The notes beneath the pieces were generated by a model. It ran no database searches and had not been told where the DNA came from. It saw nothing but the letters and a program-made list of their open reading frames with translations. A DNA stretch of 64,000 nt from Erythrophleum ivorense (lineage: Eukaryota; Streptophyta; Magnoliopsida; Fabales; Fabaceae): contig JAIUCV010000005.1 in assembly GCA_026724425.1 (NCBI GenBank), positions 37,731,784 through 37,795,783 of the forward strand, given 5' to 3'. Positions 24,585 to 36,241 of the stretch are shown one piece after another. Position 1 is the first letter of the stretch. Each line of letters begins with the position of its first letter. Position numbers and translations under genes: made by a program.

Positions 24585-26112
24585 CTTTATTTAGTGTCTT
24601 AGTTACAAAGAGTTTTAGCTCAACCTTACAAGCTACCCATCATTTACCAATACCTTTACTACCACTAAATGGGTATCTTGTGTAATACACTTCTTACATC
24701 TACTTGGTCAACATAAATACATTAGAGGTTTAGAGGGTTGTTCAAAGCTTAGCATCAAGCTTTGATACCATTACTCAAGTCAAACCAATGGTACCGAAAC
24801 AAAATTACTTTGTCCTAAACTTCTAGATATGATAACTCTAGGAACTCATTAGAAATGCCATAGTAGTGCAATTCACCACCACTGGCTATATTCTTTTGTG
24901 TGGAATCTATATCCATTGACTATCACACTGTTATAACACTTCACTACCTTTAACAGACTAGAGATTAAGTTTTGAATTATTAGATCATCAACTCCACCCA
25001 TATTTACATAAGGACTATCAAATGATTTAATTAAAAGATAGAAATACTACATTACTATACTAAAGATATAAACTTACTAGTTGTTTTAGCCATTTAACAA
25101 ATTTTGTGTCCTAATATGTCAATATTTCATCATGAGTGATGTTATGGTTTTGTTCTGTAAGTGAGACTTTCAATTTCCTAGTCAATCAAAGTAGTGACAA
25201 CATTATAAATTGAGAGAAAGAGAGAGAGAAATATATATATATATATATATATCATATTAATTAACCAAGATATATGTATAACTTATTGGAGATAAGGCTT
25301 AACTTTGATGCATTTGACTAGAAGATATGTCTTAACAATATCAACCTTTAAATCTACAAGGAACCTCATTTGACCTCTTTCAATAAGATGGCAAGGATGT
25401 ACAAATATGATAAGCACTGACTATAAGTGTCATCCCTAGCATCATCATTTTGAGGAATCCTAGTGCATTTAGTTTAAAGGTGTGACTCAAAGTATAGTAA
25501 GGTGAAGTTGGAGATTTGTTCGACTATGTATGCCTTACAAATGAAACTTTTGACTCCAGCCTTGTTCTTCACCTTCCTTTCTAGATATAATATTCACATA
25601 TCAAATAGATACATCCACCTACATCATATAGGACCTCTAATCCTAGCTTCATATGACAGTTGCATAATCAGATGCTCTATGATATCAAATAATATAACGG
25701 GAAATATATATTTTTTCTAACTTGCAAATCATTTCAACAATAGACCTTTTTTCATTCTCCAAGTTAGATGCTTAAATCTTAGACATACATAATTCCTTAA
25801 GAAAGAGGCTGAGTTTAATCAACGCTCCCTATATGGGTTTCAACAACACATCATGAAACGCTAATGAAATTAACATTTTTATAAACACATGGAAGTTATG
25901 ACTTTTTATCTTGTATGTTTTCCTATCATATATTTTTATGTAGCTTCCAATGTTTAATGCATACCTATTAGGAAATTTCAATTGTTTGATTCACTTTTAC
26001 ACTCTTTTTCTCTCGGTGGCCTTAAAGACAAATGTGGCCTTTGATTTTTTACACTTTCCACCCTCACCAATCAACTTTAACACGAATCATTTGGATATCT
26101 TTTTTATATTTC
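24585..26112 (-). pseudogene. CACTA 1 transposase C-terminal half (Tnp2 end, DUF4218, DUF4216)
   Basis: Read right to left. The DUF4218 region at about 25500-25720 is clear: EHLIMQLSYEARIRGPI, then CRWMYLF and NKAGVKSFICKAYIVEQ match the family's 'HLP..L.EA...GPV..RWMYPFER...K..V.N.A..EGSI...Y..EE' pattern. DUF4216 at about 24600-24890 shows GGELHYYGISNEFLELSYLE and VILFRYHWFD, matching 'YYG...EI.EL.Y.....VVLF.C.W.D'. Stops and frameshifts interrupt both. These domains belong to the TNPD-type transposase that cuts and joins CACTA ends. No functional product is possible. Confidence 0.78.
25205..25253. repeat. (GA)n-(AT)n compound microsatellite
   Basis: GAGAGAAAGAGAGAGAG runs directly into an uninterrupted (AT)n tract. 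Confidence 0.9.
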
Positions 26113-27525
26113 CTAAATGTAATACCATATTATATTCTAATATTAAACCTCATCTTACAAGCGAGGTTATACAATTCATTCAAGAAATCTCAAGAAATAT
26201 ATTAAAATAATGAATTTAATTGCATTATGTAGTAGATAAATTTTTCATTTCGCATCTCCGAGACCCCATGAACTCATCAACAATATTCTCTAATTATTTT
26301 CCATACATACAAGTCATAACATTCTCAAAAATTGGCACCAACCACGGTTCAAAGGTCAAAAATCTAAAAATTTATTCATTTCCCGCGGCTGTACAATGGT
26401 AGATTTCAAGGGCAACTTTGAAAAATAATAACTAAATGTAGAAAAATCGAAATCACACAAACTATATCTTTTTGAAAGTTTTTGGATGTTAACTTCACAC
26501 TAAAAATAATTCCAGGACATGAACATAGCCTTTGGGCCATATTTGACAATGAAATAGTCACAAAGGTCTAACTGTCCTTAGTACTGATACAGTTTACCAT
26601 CATAAACTTCAAAAATATCCAATTAATTCTAAAAAAATCTAATCCATGCAAAGGGTACCAATTTGAAAAGTTACAGATGTTAGCTAAAGAAAAAAAATAA
26701 CTCTAGACTAGTCTAGGCACATCCAAGCCACTACAACTAATCAAACAGTGACATAGGTTTGACTGGACAACAACTTCAAAAATTAATATCTCCTTCTTTA
26801 GACATCCAAATGCGGTGCTTCTAATTGGCACAATTGACTGGGAAGGCCTAGTTTCTACCTGTGAAATTTCATGATAATTGGACATCATTTGCCTCATGAT
26901 TGATACAGAACAATTTTTAGACCATATGTACAGTAACAGTGACAATATCAAAAAAAAATTTCAACTTAAAAAATTCATCAAATATTCTATCAAACTCCAA
27001 ATAATACCCACTTTAACTTTTCAAAAAGCTTTAGATGCATGCCAAATTTTAGACTAAGAAGAACTCATTTGGACAAAAAAGTGATATAGCTCACTGTTTG
27101 GCAAATTTTGCCTCTCATAAAATGTCACTTTAGTCCAAATGGCCTTCCTTTGAGTTTGACACCTCTTGGGCAAGTTTAAAAGCATGAATATGACTTGTAA
27201 GAACTGCCTAAGTAGTCCCAAACACCATGTATCTCATTTTGACCATCTCACACCCAAGAATACATACATTCAAGTGTGCACTCAAGTGTTCAATGTCCAT
27301 ATTTCCATTGACTTGGCACCATACAAGATTCATACATTATTCATATATAATGTTACATTTGTTCATGGTCTTACATTACAAAAATAACATGTACAATATC
27401 ACTCTCACATTTATACATAAAGAAAACTACAAAAGTTTAAAGTATAGCCCTTCAAGGCTCTTGGCTTGTTTTCTTTGCTTCTTGTGAACCACCTAGACAA
27501 TTCAAGATGGAAGGAGAAAGGGGAG

Positions 27526-27544
27526 TGAGATTCCAAGAATCTTA
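27526..27544. promoter_or_regulatory. Conserved LTR hairpin (S3 copy)
   Basis: TGAGATTCCAAGAATCTTA, the S3 copy of the inverted repeat present in every LTR in the window; one arm has a single change. Confidence 0.6.
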
Positions 27545-27883
27545 ATAGCTCACACATCCATTCACACACACATTCAAGGCATATACACATCAAAGCATAT
27601 GTATGGAAGGTTTGGCAACCATAAAATATACAAAGTCATAATTTCCATGCTACTCATTCACATTCAAGCCAAGACTATGCTTTAAAAACTTTTGGTTTTA
27701 CTTCACCCCATTTATAGGACTTTTGGATTTGATTCACTCTAGGTCTAGGGACTTTTGACTTGACCTTTGTAACAACCAGAAAAAAAAAGAGAGAAAAGAA
27801 AATAAAAGAGAAAAGAAAAGGGAAAGAAAAGAAAAGCTGAAAATTTTCAAAGGCTGAAAATTTTCTAAGTTTGCTAGCTACAG

Positions 27884-28115
27884 CCTAGCTATAGCAAATG
27901 TACCTGTTCGCTATAGCAAGAAATAGGCTAGCTATAGCGAGAATGCCTTCTCGCTATAGCGAAAATGCTTCTAGCTATAGCGAGTGCGGGCATCCCATAC
28001 AAAATCCAGGAAGTAGCTCGCCGTAGCGAGAGCTATAGCGAAGGCAAAGGTCTGGGACTTGCACGAGCTCGCCGTAGCGAGGGTTATGGCTCGCTATAGC
28101 GAGGGTGAGTCCTGA
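27884..28115. repeat. Array of CTCGCTATAGCGAG-type palindromes (S4)
   Basis: About ten copies of the palindrome core GCTATAGC, several extended to CTCGCTATAGCGAG or CTCGCCGTAGCGAG, at irregular 15-45 base spacing in the first 350 bases of the LTR. They are CpG-rich in an AT-rich background and lie upstream of the presumed transcription start. Confidence 0.85.
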
Positions 28116-28254
28116 AAAGCGTGAAAAGAGATATTTTGACTTTTTAAAGGATTCCAAACTTTCCTTTCTCTTAGAACCGACTTAAGCTTCGACCAAGGAG
28201 AGAGAAAAGAGCTGTGGAGAGAGAGAGAGACCTAGAGAAGCAAGGAGATCAAGC

Positions 28255-28266
28255 AAAGAGGTGAGT
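28255..28266 (+). promoter_or_regulatory. Consensus 5' splice donor in LTR S4
   Basis: AAAGAG/GTGAGT at 28260/28261 matches the plant donor consensus. It lies about 115 bases after the promoter-like GACTTTTTAAA, at the place where other LTRs of the window also carry donor-like sequences. Confidence 0.5.
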
Positions 28267-29087
28267 AATCTTTAGATTTCCCTAGCTTTTCTCCTTAGCA
28301 TGTGGTTCTCCTCCTTTTGCTTTCTCTTTCTATGGTTTTGGAAGTTGATTTGGGTTTGGTTCAGAAGAGGGAAGTGGGAAAACTACTCTAGAAGGAGGGT
28401 AGAACTCATATATCTTCATTTCTTCTTCCTTGCTTTATTCTTTGAGGGCTTGAGAGAGGAAGGAGAGTGAGTAGAGTTCTAGAGAGAGAATCCTTAGCTT
28501 CTTACATGGGTAGTGAGGGTTTAATTCAATGAAGAGCCTCTTTTAGCTTTGTGAGAGTTATTTAAGCTATGAGAGAATGATTTGATGCTCTTGGTTGTGC
28601 CTAGGCTCAAAGGAAGCAACTCCACCTAGTTGTGAGTGTGAAATCAAGAAGGGAGAAAAGGAATTGAAAGGGAAAACTTGTGTTATCCGATAAGGTAGCT
28701 CTCTACTCTTTTCTTGCTATATTCTTGGATGTGTAATAGTCATTGTATGCTTGTGTATATGCTTGTATGATGAGATACGCCATTGATGTTGCCTTGATGC
28801 ATGGGTACCAATATGCTTGTGATTTGAATTGTGGAAATTGCTTGGGTAAGGTGGTGCCGAAAGTCCCTTGAGACGGGTGAGGTGGAGCCAAAAGTCCTTA
28901 AACCAAGGGTGAGGCCGATCCAAAAGTCCTAAGGCTCGGGTGAGGCTAGACCAAAAGTCCCTAGAGCCTAATCTTGGCATTGATATGTTATTCATGGCAT
29001 AAAACGTTTATATTGTATCATTGTGACTTGTGTGCATGCTTGACTAGTTTATATGCCTTGATTACATCTTGAATGAGTATGATCTAC

Positions 29088-29106
29088 TGAGATTCACCGA
29101 ATCTCA
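29088..29106. promoter_or_regulatory. Conserved LTR hairpin (S4 copy)
   Basis: TGAGATTC-ACC-GAATCTCA perfect inverted repeat, followed by a C/T-rich tract and CCAG/GTGGAG. Confidence 0.65.
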
Positions 29107-31340
29107 CCCCCTTCCCTCTCCCATCTTAATATCCAGGTGGAGTTCAAGGAGAGTCGAGCATACCTCATAGAGCCTAGTAGAGCATATTTAGGATAATGTA
29201 TAGTTTCTTTTGGTTATTTTGATGTATAAGGTGCCAAAATGAATATGCACCTATTATTTTTGAGTTGTAACTATATGAGCATATGTAGACACATGTACAA
29301 TTGATGTATGGATTGTGTAAAGAGCCAAAGTAATGAGAATGTAGAAATTGGCCCTTATGAGGCTTATATGAAATGGTGTATTCTCTTCTATAGCATAGTG
29401 AATTTGGAATGTATGATGATTTAGATTACTTAGACATTTATATATGCTATGTTTGTACTCCCAAACTTGCCAAAAAGAAGTTAGAGCATGTGGGAGGTCA
29501 TTTAGACCCATTTTGAACCACATGGGGTGCCAAAACTGCCAAATGGGTGAGCTCCGTCAAAGTATGACCGGATGAGCTCTTCTTGTTATGGAATTTGGCA
29601 TGCCTCTAGAGTCTATTGAGAGCTTCTTGAGAAGCTAAAGTGGGTAATATTTGGAGGTCTAGAGAATATTTGGTGAATTGTTGAAATTGGGAATTTTCAA
29701 TGGTTTGGACATGGTACTGTGCATTAAGTCCGAAAATGAAACCATGCCATTCATAGACCAAATGGTGTCCAATTGTCATGAAATTATATGAGCATAAACT
29801 AGATATCTGCAGTGACCTATAACAACTGGAAGAACCTTAATTGGAGGTCTGTAGAGAGAGAAACGAATTGCTGAAGTTCTGTATCAGCATCAGGGAAGTT
29901 TCTGACCTTCGTTACTGTTCCATCGGTTTTCAAGGTCTTAGAACTCCTGAACTGATCTGGAATTATTTTTATCCTCTAGTTAACATCTGTAGCTTTTTAA
30001 ATTGATATAGTTTTCCAAGATTGGATTTTTGTGGAATTAATTACGAATTTCTGAAGTTCATGACAGTAAACTGCACCAGTATCAGGGACAGCCGGACATC
30101 TGTTCCTATTTTGATGTCAATGATGGTCTAAACGTTGAGATTGAGGTTGGGAGTTATTTTTATGTGAAGTTAACATCTCAATATTTCCAGAGAGCTATGA
30201 TTTACTTGATTTCCATTTTTATAGAATTAGTTATGATTTTCCCAAGTTGAAGCCAGAAATTTGATTTATGGGCTCATTTGAGAAATTGCATTTTCTTGGT
30301 TTTTGGCTTCATACACGTGGTTTGTGAGTTGTTTGAGACTATGTGCAAGTCTTATAAATGGTGTTTGAGTAAAGAATGTGAATGATGGGTTCACAGGACC
30401 CACGGGGCAAAATATGACCGGTTAAACCCCGACTTTAAGTAGTGAAATACCACGGTTTCGGTCATTTTCCTGGGAAATCATATGGAATCAAGCCTAGAGG
30501 GAATTGAATTGGAGTTAAGTCAGTAAGGTGTTATAGCCTCACCCTTTTAAGAGACTTTTGGCCTTATCTCACCCATGCCATGAGACTTTTGGCATCTCAT
30601 CACTTTCATTAAGGGACTTTTGGAATCAGCTCACCCTTATGAGCTATTTCCATAACCAAGGCCATTCAAGGAAACACATTGGTACCAACGTAATGTCAAG
30701 GCATCAAGTGGCACATTCTCAAGTCACACGAGCATACACAAGCACACAATTATATACATATGCACACAAAAAATGCAAGGAGAATGAGGTAGAGAGCTAC
30801 CTTGGATTTATGCAAGCTTTTCTTGATCCTTTCCTTCCCTCTTTTCAGCCTCACAAGTGCACCTAGGTGGGTTGGTATTCTCTTGGCCTAACCACCATAA
30901 ACAACACATAATCACACATTTGAAGTAAGCCAAGATACTAAACTAAAGCTTAAATACACACTTGGTCTCATAAGTGGCATAATGGTTCCATAATTAGCCC
31001 AATAAAATAACTCTCATATTTCAAGTTCTAGGCTCCATTCTCTTGTTAATTCTAGACTTCGTGGACTCATTTAAGGTCCTTAGAGCCCTCACACATTCAC
31101 TTGCACAATTGAAAAATCAAATTGCTTCTTAAGACACCATTATGGACACCATTGCTCCATCTCTCATTTCATAGCTCCTAAATCTTTTCTAATGGTTTCT
31201 CCCATCTTCTAACATGATATAAAGTCCCAAACTAAGGTTAGAATAAATTAAAACACTCCCTAACTCTATGAACTAGCCTAGGCCGAGACAAGCACACTAA
31301 GAAAGGTTCATAGAGTTCTTGATTTTTTCTTGATGGGAGA

Positions 31341-34300
31341 TGTAACACCATATATTTCTAGCTTGTTTCCTATCATTTCTAAGTTTCACATGATGAATTG
31401 TACAAAAAGGAATGGAAAATGGCATTAAAATAATGCCTTATTTCGTGTTGTGTCCCGTATGAAAATTCTATTCGGTATCATGTAGACCATATGAGTTCAT
31501 ATATCACATTCTCACATTTAATTACATACATACAACTCATTTGCATCACTAAAGTTAGCGGAATTCAAAGGAGAGCATCAAACTTACACTATTATTTTCG
31601 GCTAGAATTTAAGTTTTTCTGTCACAACTTCAAAAATTCATAACTAAATCTACAAAAATCGAAACCCAACAAACTTTACCATTCCAAAAAGCTCTAGATG
31701 TCTACCCCATGTTAAAAATAATTTTAGCTCATGAATTATTAAGGGGAGAACATTTGACATCCGAAAAGCCACTGGGGTTGTTGCTATCTGGGCCACTAGT
31801 TCAGTTTACTAACAGGAAGTTTCAAAATTCATAACTAATTCTAGAAAAATTGAAATCATGCATTCTTAGCCATTCTGGAAAGCTACACATGTATAATTTC
31901 TGCAAAAAATATGTCTAGGCCATGAAACATAACACATAAAGTGTTTGACATGCGAAAAGGGGTAAAGATTTGGACAGCTACTGGTACTGATGCAAGTGTC
32001 TACTATGAAGTTCGAAAATATCCAATTAATTCCACAAAAATATAATATATGCAAATGATACAAATTTGGAAATCTATGAATTTTAAATTTATGGTAAAAA
32101 TAGACTCAAACTAGAGAAATCACGTTTAGCCACTAAAATTCAATGGAACAGTGACTCAGGTCGTACTGCGCTACTGTTGCTGTTCTAGAAATTCAAAAAT
32201 TGATATCTCTTAGCTTAGACCTCAAAATGAGGTGATTCTAGTTGCTACAAGTCACTGTGAATTCCTAGTTTCTACCTATAAAATTTGGTAGCCATTGGAC
32301 TACGTTTGCCCCTTGGATGACACAAATTCACACCTGACCAAATGATCAGTACTGGTGTAAATATGAAATTCTAATACCAACTTTGAAAAATTATAGAAAG
32401 TTCCATAGGCCTCTAAATTACCTGATCTTTAGCTTCCCAAAAAGATCTTGGAAAGATCTACTTGCATGCACAATTTCAAGTCAAGAAGAGGTCATTTAGT
32501 CAGACTTTGCTATAGCTCAAGAATATGACAATTTTGGTCCCAACAAGAGGCAAATTTGGTTCAAATGAGTCATCCATTATTCCACATACATTTGAGCAAC
32601 TTAGAAACCATAAATATAACATAAATAAGTCCCTTGTAAGGTCTAAACCCTCATGCAACTCAAATTCACCATGTCACTTCCATAAACATACATGCACAAG
32701 TGGGCTCCCAAGTGGTCAAAATACACAATTCTATTCATTAAACTCTATTCTTGATACATACACTAACTTTACATAGTTTTACACTTGTTCAAAGTGTCAT
32801 GGCTCAAAAATAATATTTACATATCTACTTTGATATTCTAGACATCATAGTACATCAAAAATGGAAAGATTTGCTAAGAGATAGAGATTTAAGCTCATTG
32901 GCTTCCATCCTTTGGATCTTGAACTCCACCTAGATCATATGAGATGAGAGAAGGGAGAAGGTGAGATTCATTGAATCTCAATAGCTCATACACCTATTCA
33001 AGCACATTTTCAAGGCATACAACATGTCAAAGGTACAAGTATGCAATTAATCAATTTATGAAGCATTCATCTTTCACATTTTTGTGTCACAAACTCATGT
33101 CAAGTACAAGAATGAGCTCTAGAGACTTTTGGTTTGGTCTCATCCCATTTCTAGGACTTTTGGATTGCCTCACTCTTGGTTCTTGGAAATTTTAACTTAG
33201 CCTCACTCATCCAAGGGACTTTTGGCACTACTTCACTCTTATGAGCCATTTCCACCATTCAAAGATATTCAAGAAAGCATATTGGTACCAAAATAGCAAC
33301 ATAGCATCCAGTGACATGTCTCAAACATATAAACATACACACAAGCACACAATGACACATATGCAACAAAAAAAGGTGGAGAGCTACCTTGGTGCAAATT
33401 CAAGCTTTACTTTGCTTGTTTCTTCTCCTTTTTGGTTCCAGAAACACAAGGAGGTGAGGTTAGATTTCCTTGGCCTATTCACAATAAATAACACTTAATT
33501 ATACTCTTGGAACAAGTTATGACATCCAACTCACTCTTAAGACTACACTTTGTTCTATTTGTCACAATATGGTTCCATTAAGGACCTAATGAAATAACTA
33601 CCATAATTAACATTCTTGGTTCCATTCTCTTGCTATATTTAGACCTCTTGACCTCATTTAAGGTCCTTGAAGCCATCACACACTCACTTTTACAAACCTA
33701 GGTCTATATTGCTTCATAAGGTTACATTATAGAAGTCATTGCCTCATCTCCCAACCTAAGGCTTTTCAATTTTTTGCAAGTGTTTCTTCTATCTTCTTTT
33801 ATCATATAAAGTCCCAAATCAAGCTTGGAACTATTTAAAACATTCCCTAACTATGTCTAAGAGTCTTGGCCTATTTATGCTTCCATTAAAGATCCATAGA
33901 GTTTGGGATTTTTCCTTAATGGATGGGGCACTTGGGAGGCTCCTTAGGAGTCTTAGAAACTCAAACAAGCACTCATATATGATGGGAAAGTTTTGAATCA
34001 ACCCAGATTTTAAACTATGTTCAAGCACCCTACACTTTTCCAACTTGAGTTTTACTAATTTTCCATGCATTTCTTTAATATAATCCATCTTCCCATGGCT
34101 TAGTTTGATGGATTCTTTTAGATTATAAAATAGAAACTCTTCCCTCTTCATGGTTCTATTTGAGACATCCTACTATGAAAGAGGAGAAGGAGAAAAAGAA
34201 GCAACAAAGGGAGAAAAACTACCTTATAATCAAGCTTCCTTCAAGAGCCCTTCCTCTTCCCTCTTTCTCCTCCTTAAATTTTGAATTTCCCTTCTCTGAT

Positions 34301-35081
34301 CTGGACCTAAATTAGCACCAAAAATTGCATTAAAACCATGGAAAGATGAAGCAAGAAGAGGAGGATGAAGTTTCAAGAGGAAAGAGCATGAAAACCTTAC
34401 ACTTTGTCACCCTTTCTTTGGCGTTTCTTCCTCTAAAATTCCCTCTCTTTTGTGTGCCTAAGGAGCTAAGAATTTTCTCTAAAAATGAGCAGAAGAAAGT
34501 TGATTTAGAGAGGGAGGGCTGAACGTGGATTAAAAAAGGGATTTGGAAGCTCCTTTGTGCAATTTGTTTCCATTTTTGCCCTTCCATAATGGCATTTTCG
34601 GTTTGGCTTCGTTTTAGCTCTTTTTTGAGAACTGTCTTTTCCATTATAAAATTTAGATTCCTAATTTAATAAAATGCTTTTGGAATCACTCAAATTGGAG
34701 TTAAAACCTTCTCGAACGAATCGGTCAAAGTTTGGGTCAACTGACATCAGAAAGAGCACACCGGAGGGACTTTACTGGTCCCGGGGCTTCCTATGGTTTT
34801 TGGGGCTTTTGAGAACCCTGGGCAACTTATAAATTTTTATTTAAAAAGCCCTCCTAGGTGCTTTTCCAAAATTGCACTTATTTACAAAAATGTCACTGGC
34901 TTTTCGACAAATTTTTTAAATCACTCTGGCCCTAGTTTCTGGGCAACTCAAGGCTCAAATCCTCATTTTCTATTATTTAAAATTTTATCCAAATTTTATT
35001 TGGCCTTGAATCACTCACCTCAGGGGACTTATTTTTCAAACTGGCCCATTCCGATAATTGTACAACGTATCGGGCGTTACA
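31341..35081 (-). mobile_element. Solo LTR S5, minus strand
   Basis: Perfect GGAGA duplication (31336-31340 and 35082-35086). On the plus strand it starts TGTAACACCATATATTTC and ends ATCGGGCGTTACA, so in its own sense it starts TGTAACGCCCGAT. 3741 bp, no coding region. It contains the hairpin at 32962-32980 and 'acttttgg' tandem units near 33115-33240. Inserted into S3 in the same orientation; both belong to one family, so this is an LTR within a relative's LTR. Confidence 0.93.
32962..32980. promoter_or_regulatory. Conserved LTR hairpin (S5 copy)
   Basis: TGAGATTC-ATT-GAATCTCA perfect inverted repeat; on the minus strand a C/T-rich tract and CTAG/GTGGAG follow. Confidence 0.65.
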
Positions 35082-36241
35082 GGAGAGCCACTTGAGAGGG
35101 CTTCTAGAGATCTTAGGCGCTCAAAGAAACATTCAAATAGCCAAGAAAATACTCACACGAAATCAGATTTTACAAAACCCTAAAGAATCCTACCCTTTTT
35201 TATCTTGTTTTCTATTGGTTTTCCTCATAATTTCTTGCCATATTCCATCTCCCCATGGCATAAAACCCTTGTTTCTCTCTTTCTTTTGGATAGAACTCCC
35301 TCCCCTCTAATGGCTCTGTACAAGGCCGAAATCATACGCAAGGAGAAGAAAGAGGAGAAAGCAACATAAGCAAGGATTTACCTTAGTTTTAAGCTTGTTT
35401 TCAAGACTTTCTCTCTTTGGTTGGCCTCTTCTCAATTAATTTGAACTCTCCCCTCATGTGCTGGACCAAAAATAGCATCAATCATCTCAAGAAAACCATA
35501 GAAAGAAAACATGGAAGGAGAGGAGCAAGGTTAGAGGAAGAAAAAGCATGAAATTCCATGGATTTACCTACCTTTTCCTTATTTTTTTCTCCTCCTTTTC
35601 TTCCCCTTCTTGTGCGCCTAAGAGAGCATATCATATTCTGTATTTTGGGCAAAAAATTTGGTGTTTAAGAAGGTGGGAGAAAAAGGGAGAAGTGTGTGGA
35701 AGCTTCTAGAAGCATACTTTTCTAAAAATTTCAATTTCACCCTTCTTGTTTCAGCTTCATTTTAGCTCCTTTTTTAAACTGTATTTTCTGTTATAAAATT
35801 TAGGTTCTCAGTTTAATAAAATGCCTTTGGAATCACTTAATTTAGAGCTAAAACCTTTCCGAACAAATCCATTAAAGTTTGGGCTCACCGTCATTAGAAA
35901 ACTTACACCGGATGGACTTTACTAGACCTGGGGCTTCCCATGATTTTTGGGGCCCCTGAGAACCCTAAAAAACTCAAATTTTTCATTTAAAAAGCCCTCC
36001 TATGTGTTTTTTCAAAAGTTGCACTTATTTACGAAAATGCCATTACGTTTCGTCAGTTTCCGTTACAAATTGTTTCATCGTCCTAGCTCTATTTTTCTTT
36101 CCGTCAGGGCCTAGAATTATCATTTTTAGGAGCTTAGAACTCTACGCAAATTTTTTGGGACGTTATCTAGCTCATTTTAGAGGACTTGCTTTTATACGAC
36201 TCATTTTGTCATTTTACGAAAATTATGTTCATTACACTAAA

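Larger units (their letters stand above)
27768..30535 (+). mobile_element. Solo LTR S4 (relative of the complete chromovirus LTR), plus strand
   Basis: Starts TGTAACAACCAG followed by an A/G-rich tract, and ends GTAAGGTGTTATA; the complete element's LTR starts TGTAACAGCCAAG and ends GTTAAGGTGTTACA. Both share the palindrome array, a following GACTTTTTAAA promoter-like stretch, hairpin and 3' region, so S4 is a diverged member of the same subfamily (2768 against 2936 bp). Flanking 5-mers are ACCTT and GCCTC, differing by two transitions, so the target duplication is only probable. It interrupts solo LTR S3 in opposite orientation, inside S3's tandem 'acttttgg' units. Confidence 0.87.
26118..36236 (-). 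mobile_element. Solo LTR S3, minus strand, containing S4 and S5
   Basis: The outer limits are fixed by a perfect CTAAA duplication (26113-26117 and 36237-36241), over 10 kb apart. On the plus strand it starts TGTAATACCATAT, matching the TGTAACACCATAT start of S5, and ends TTCATTACA. Subtracting S4, S5 and their duplications leaves about 3.6 kb, the normal length of this LTR family. S3 sequence lies at 26118-27767, 30536-31340 and 35087-36236. It carries the hairpin (27526-27544), the tandem 'acttttgg' units on both sides of S4, and a donor-like AAGGTAGGT at 35571 (minus). It sits inside the Tnp2 region of CACTA 1. Confidence 0.92.

Noticed and set aside
27884..28115. Palindrome array considered as a CRISPR array
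   Set aside because: Spacing is irregular, units vary, there are no cas genes, and the context is a plant LTR.
33831..34644. Frames of just over 100 codons inside solo LTR S5
   Set aside because: They lie within LTR sequence whose relatives do not keep the frames open; chance frames.
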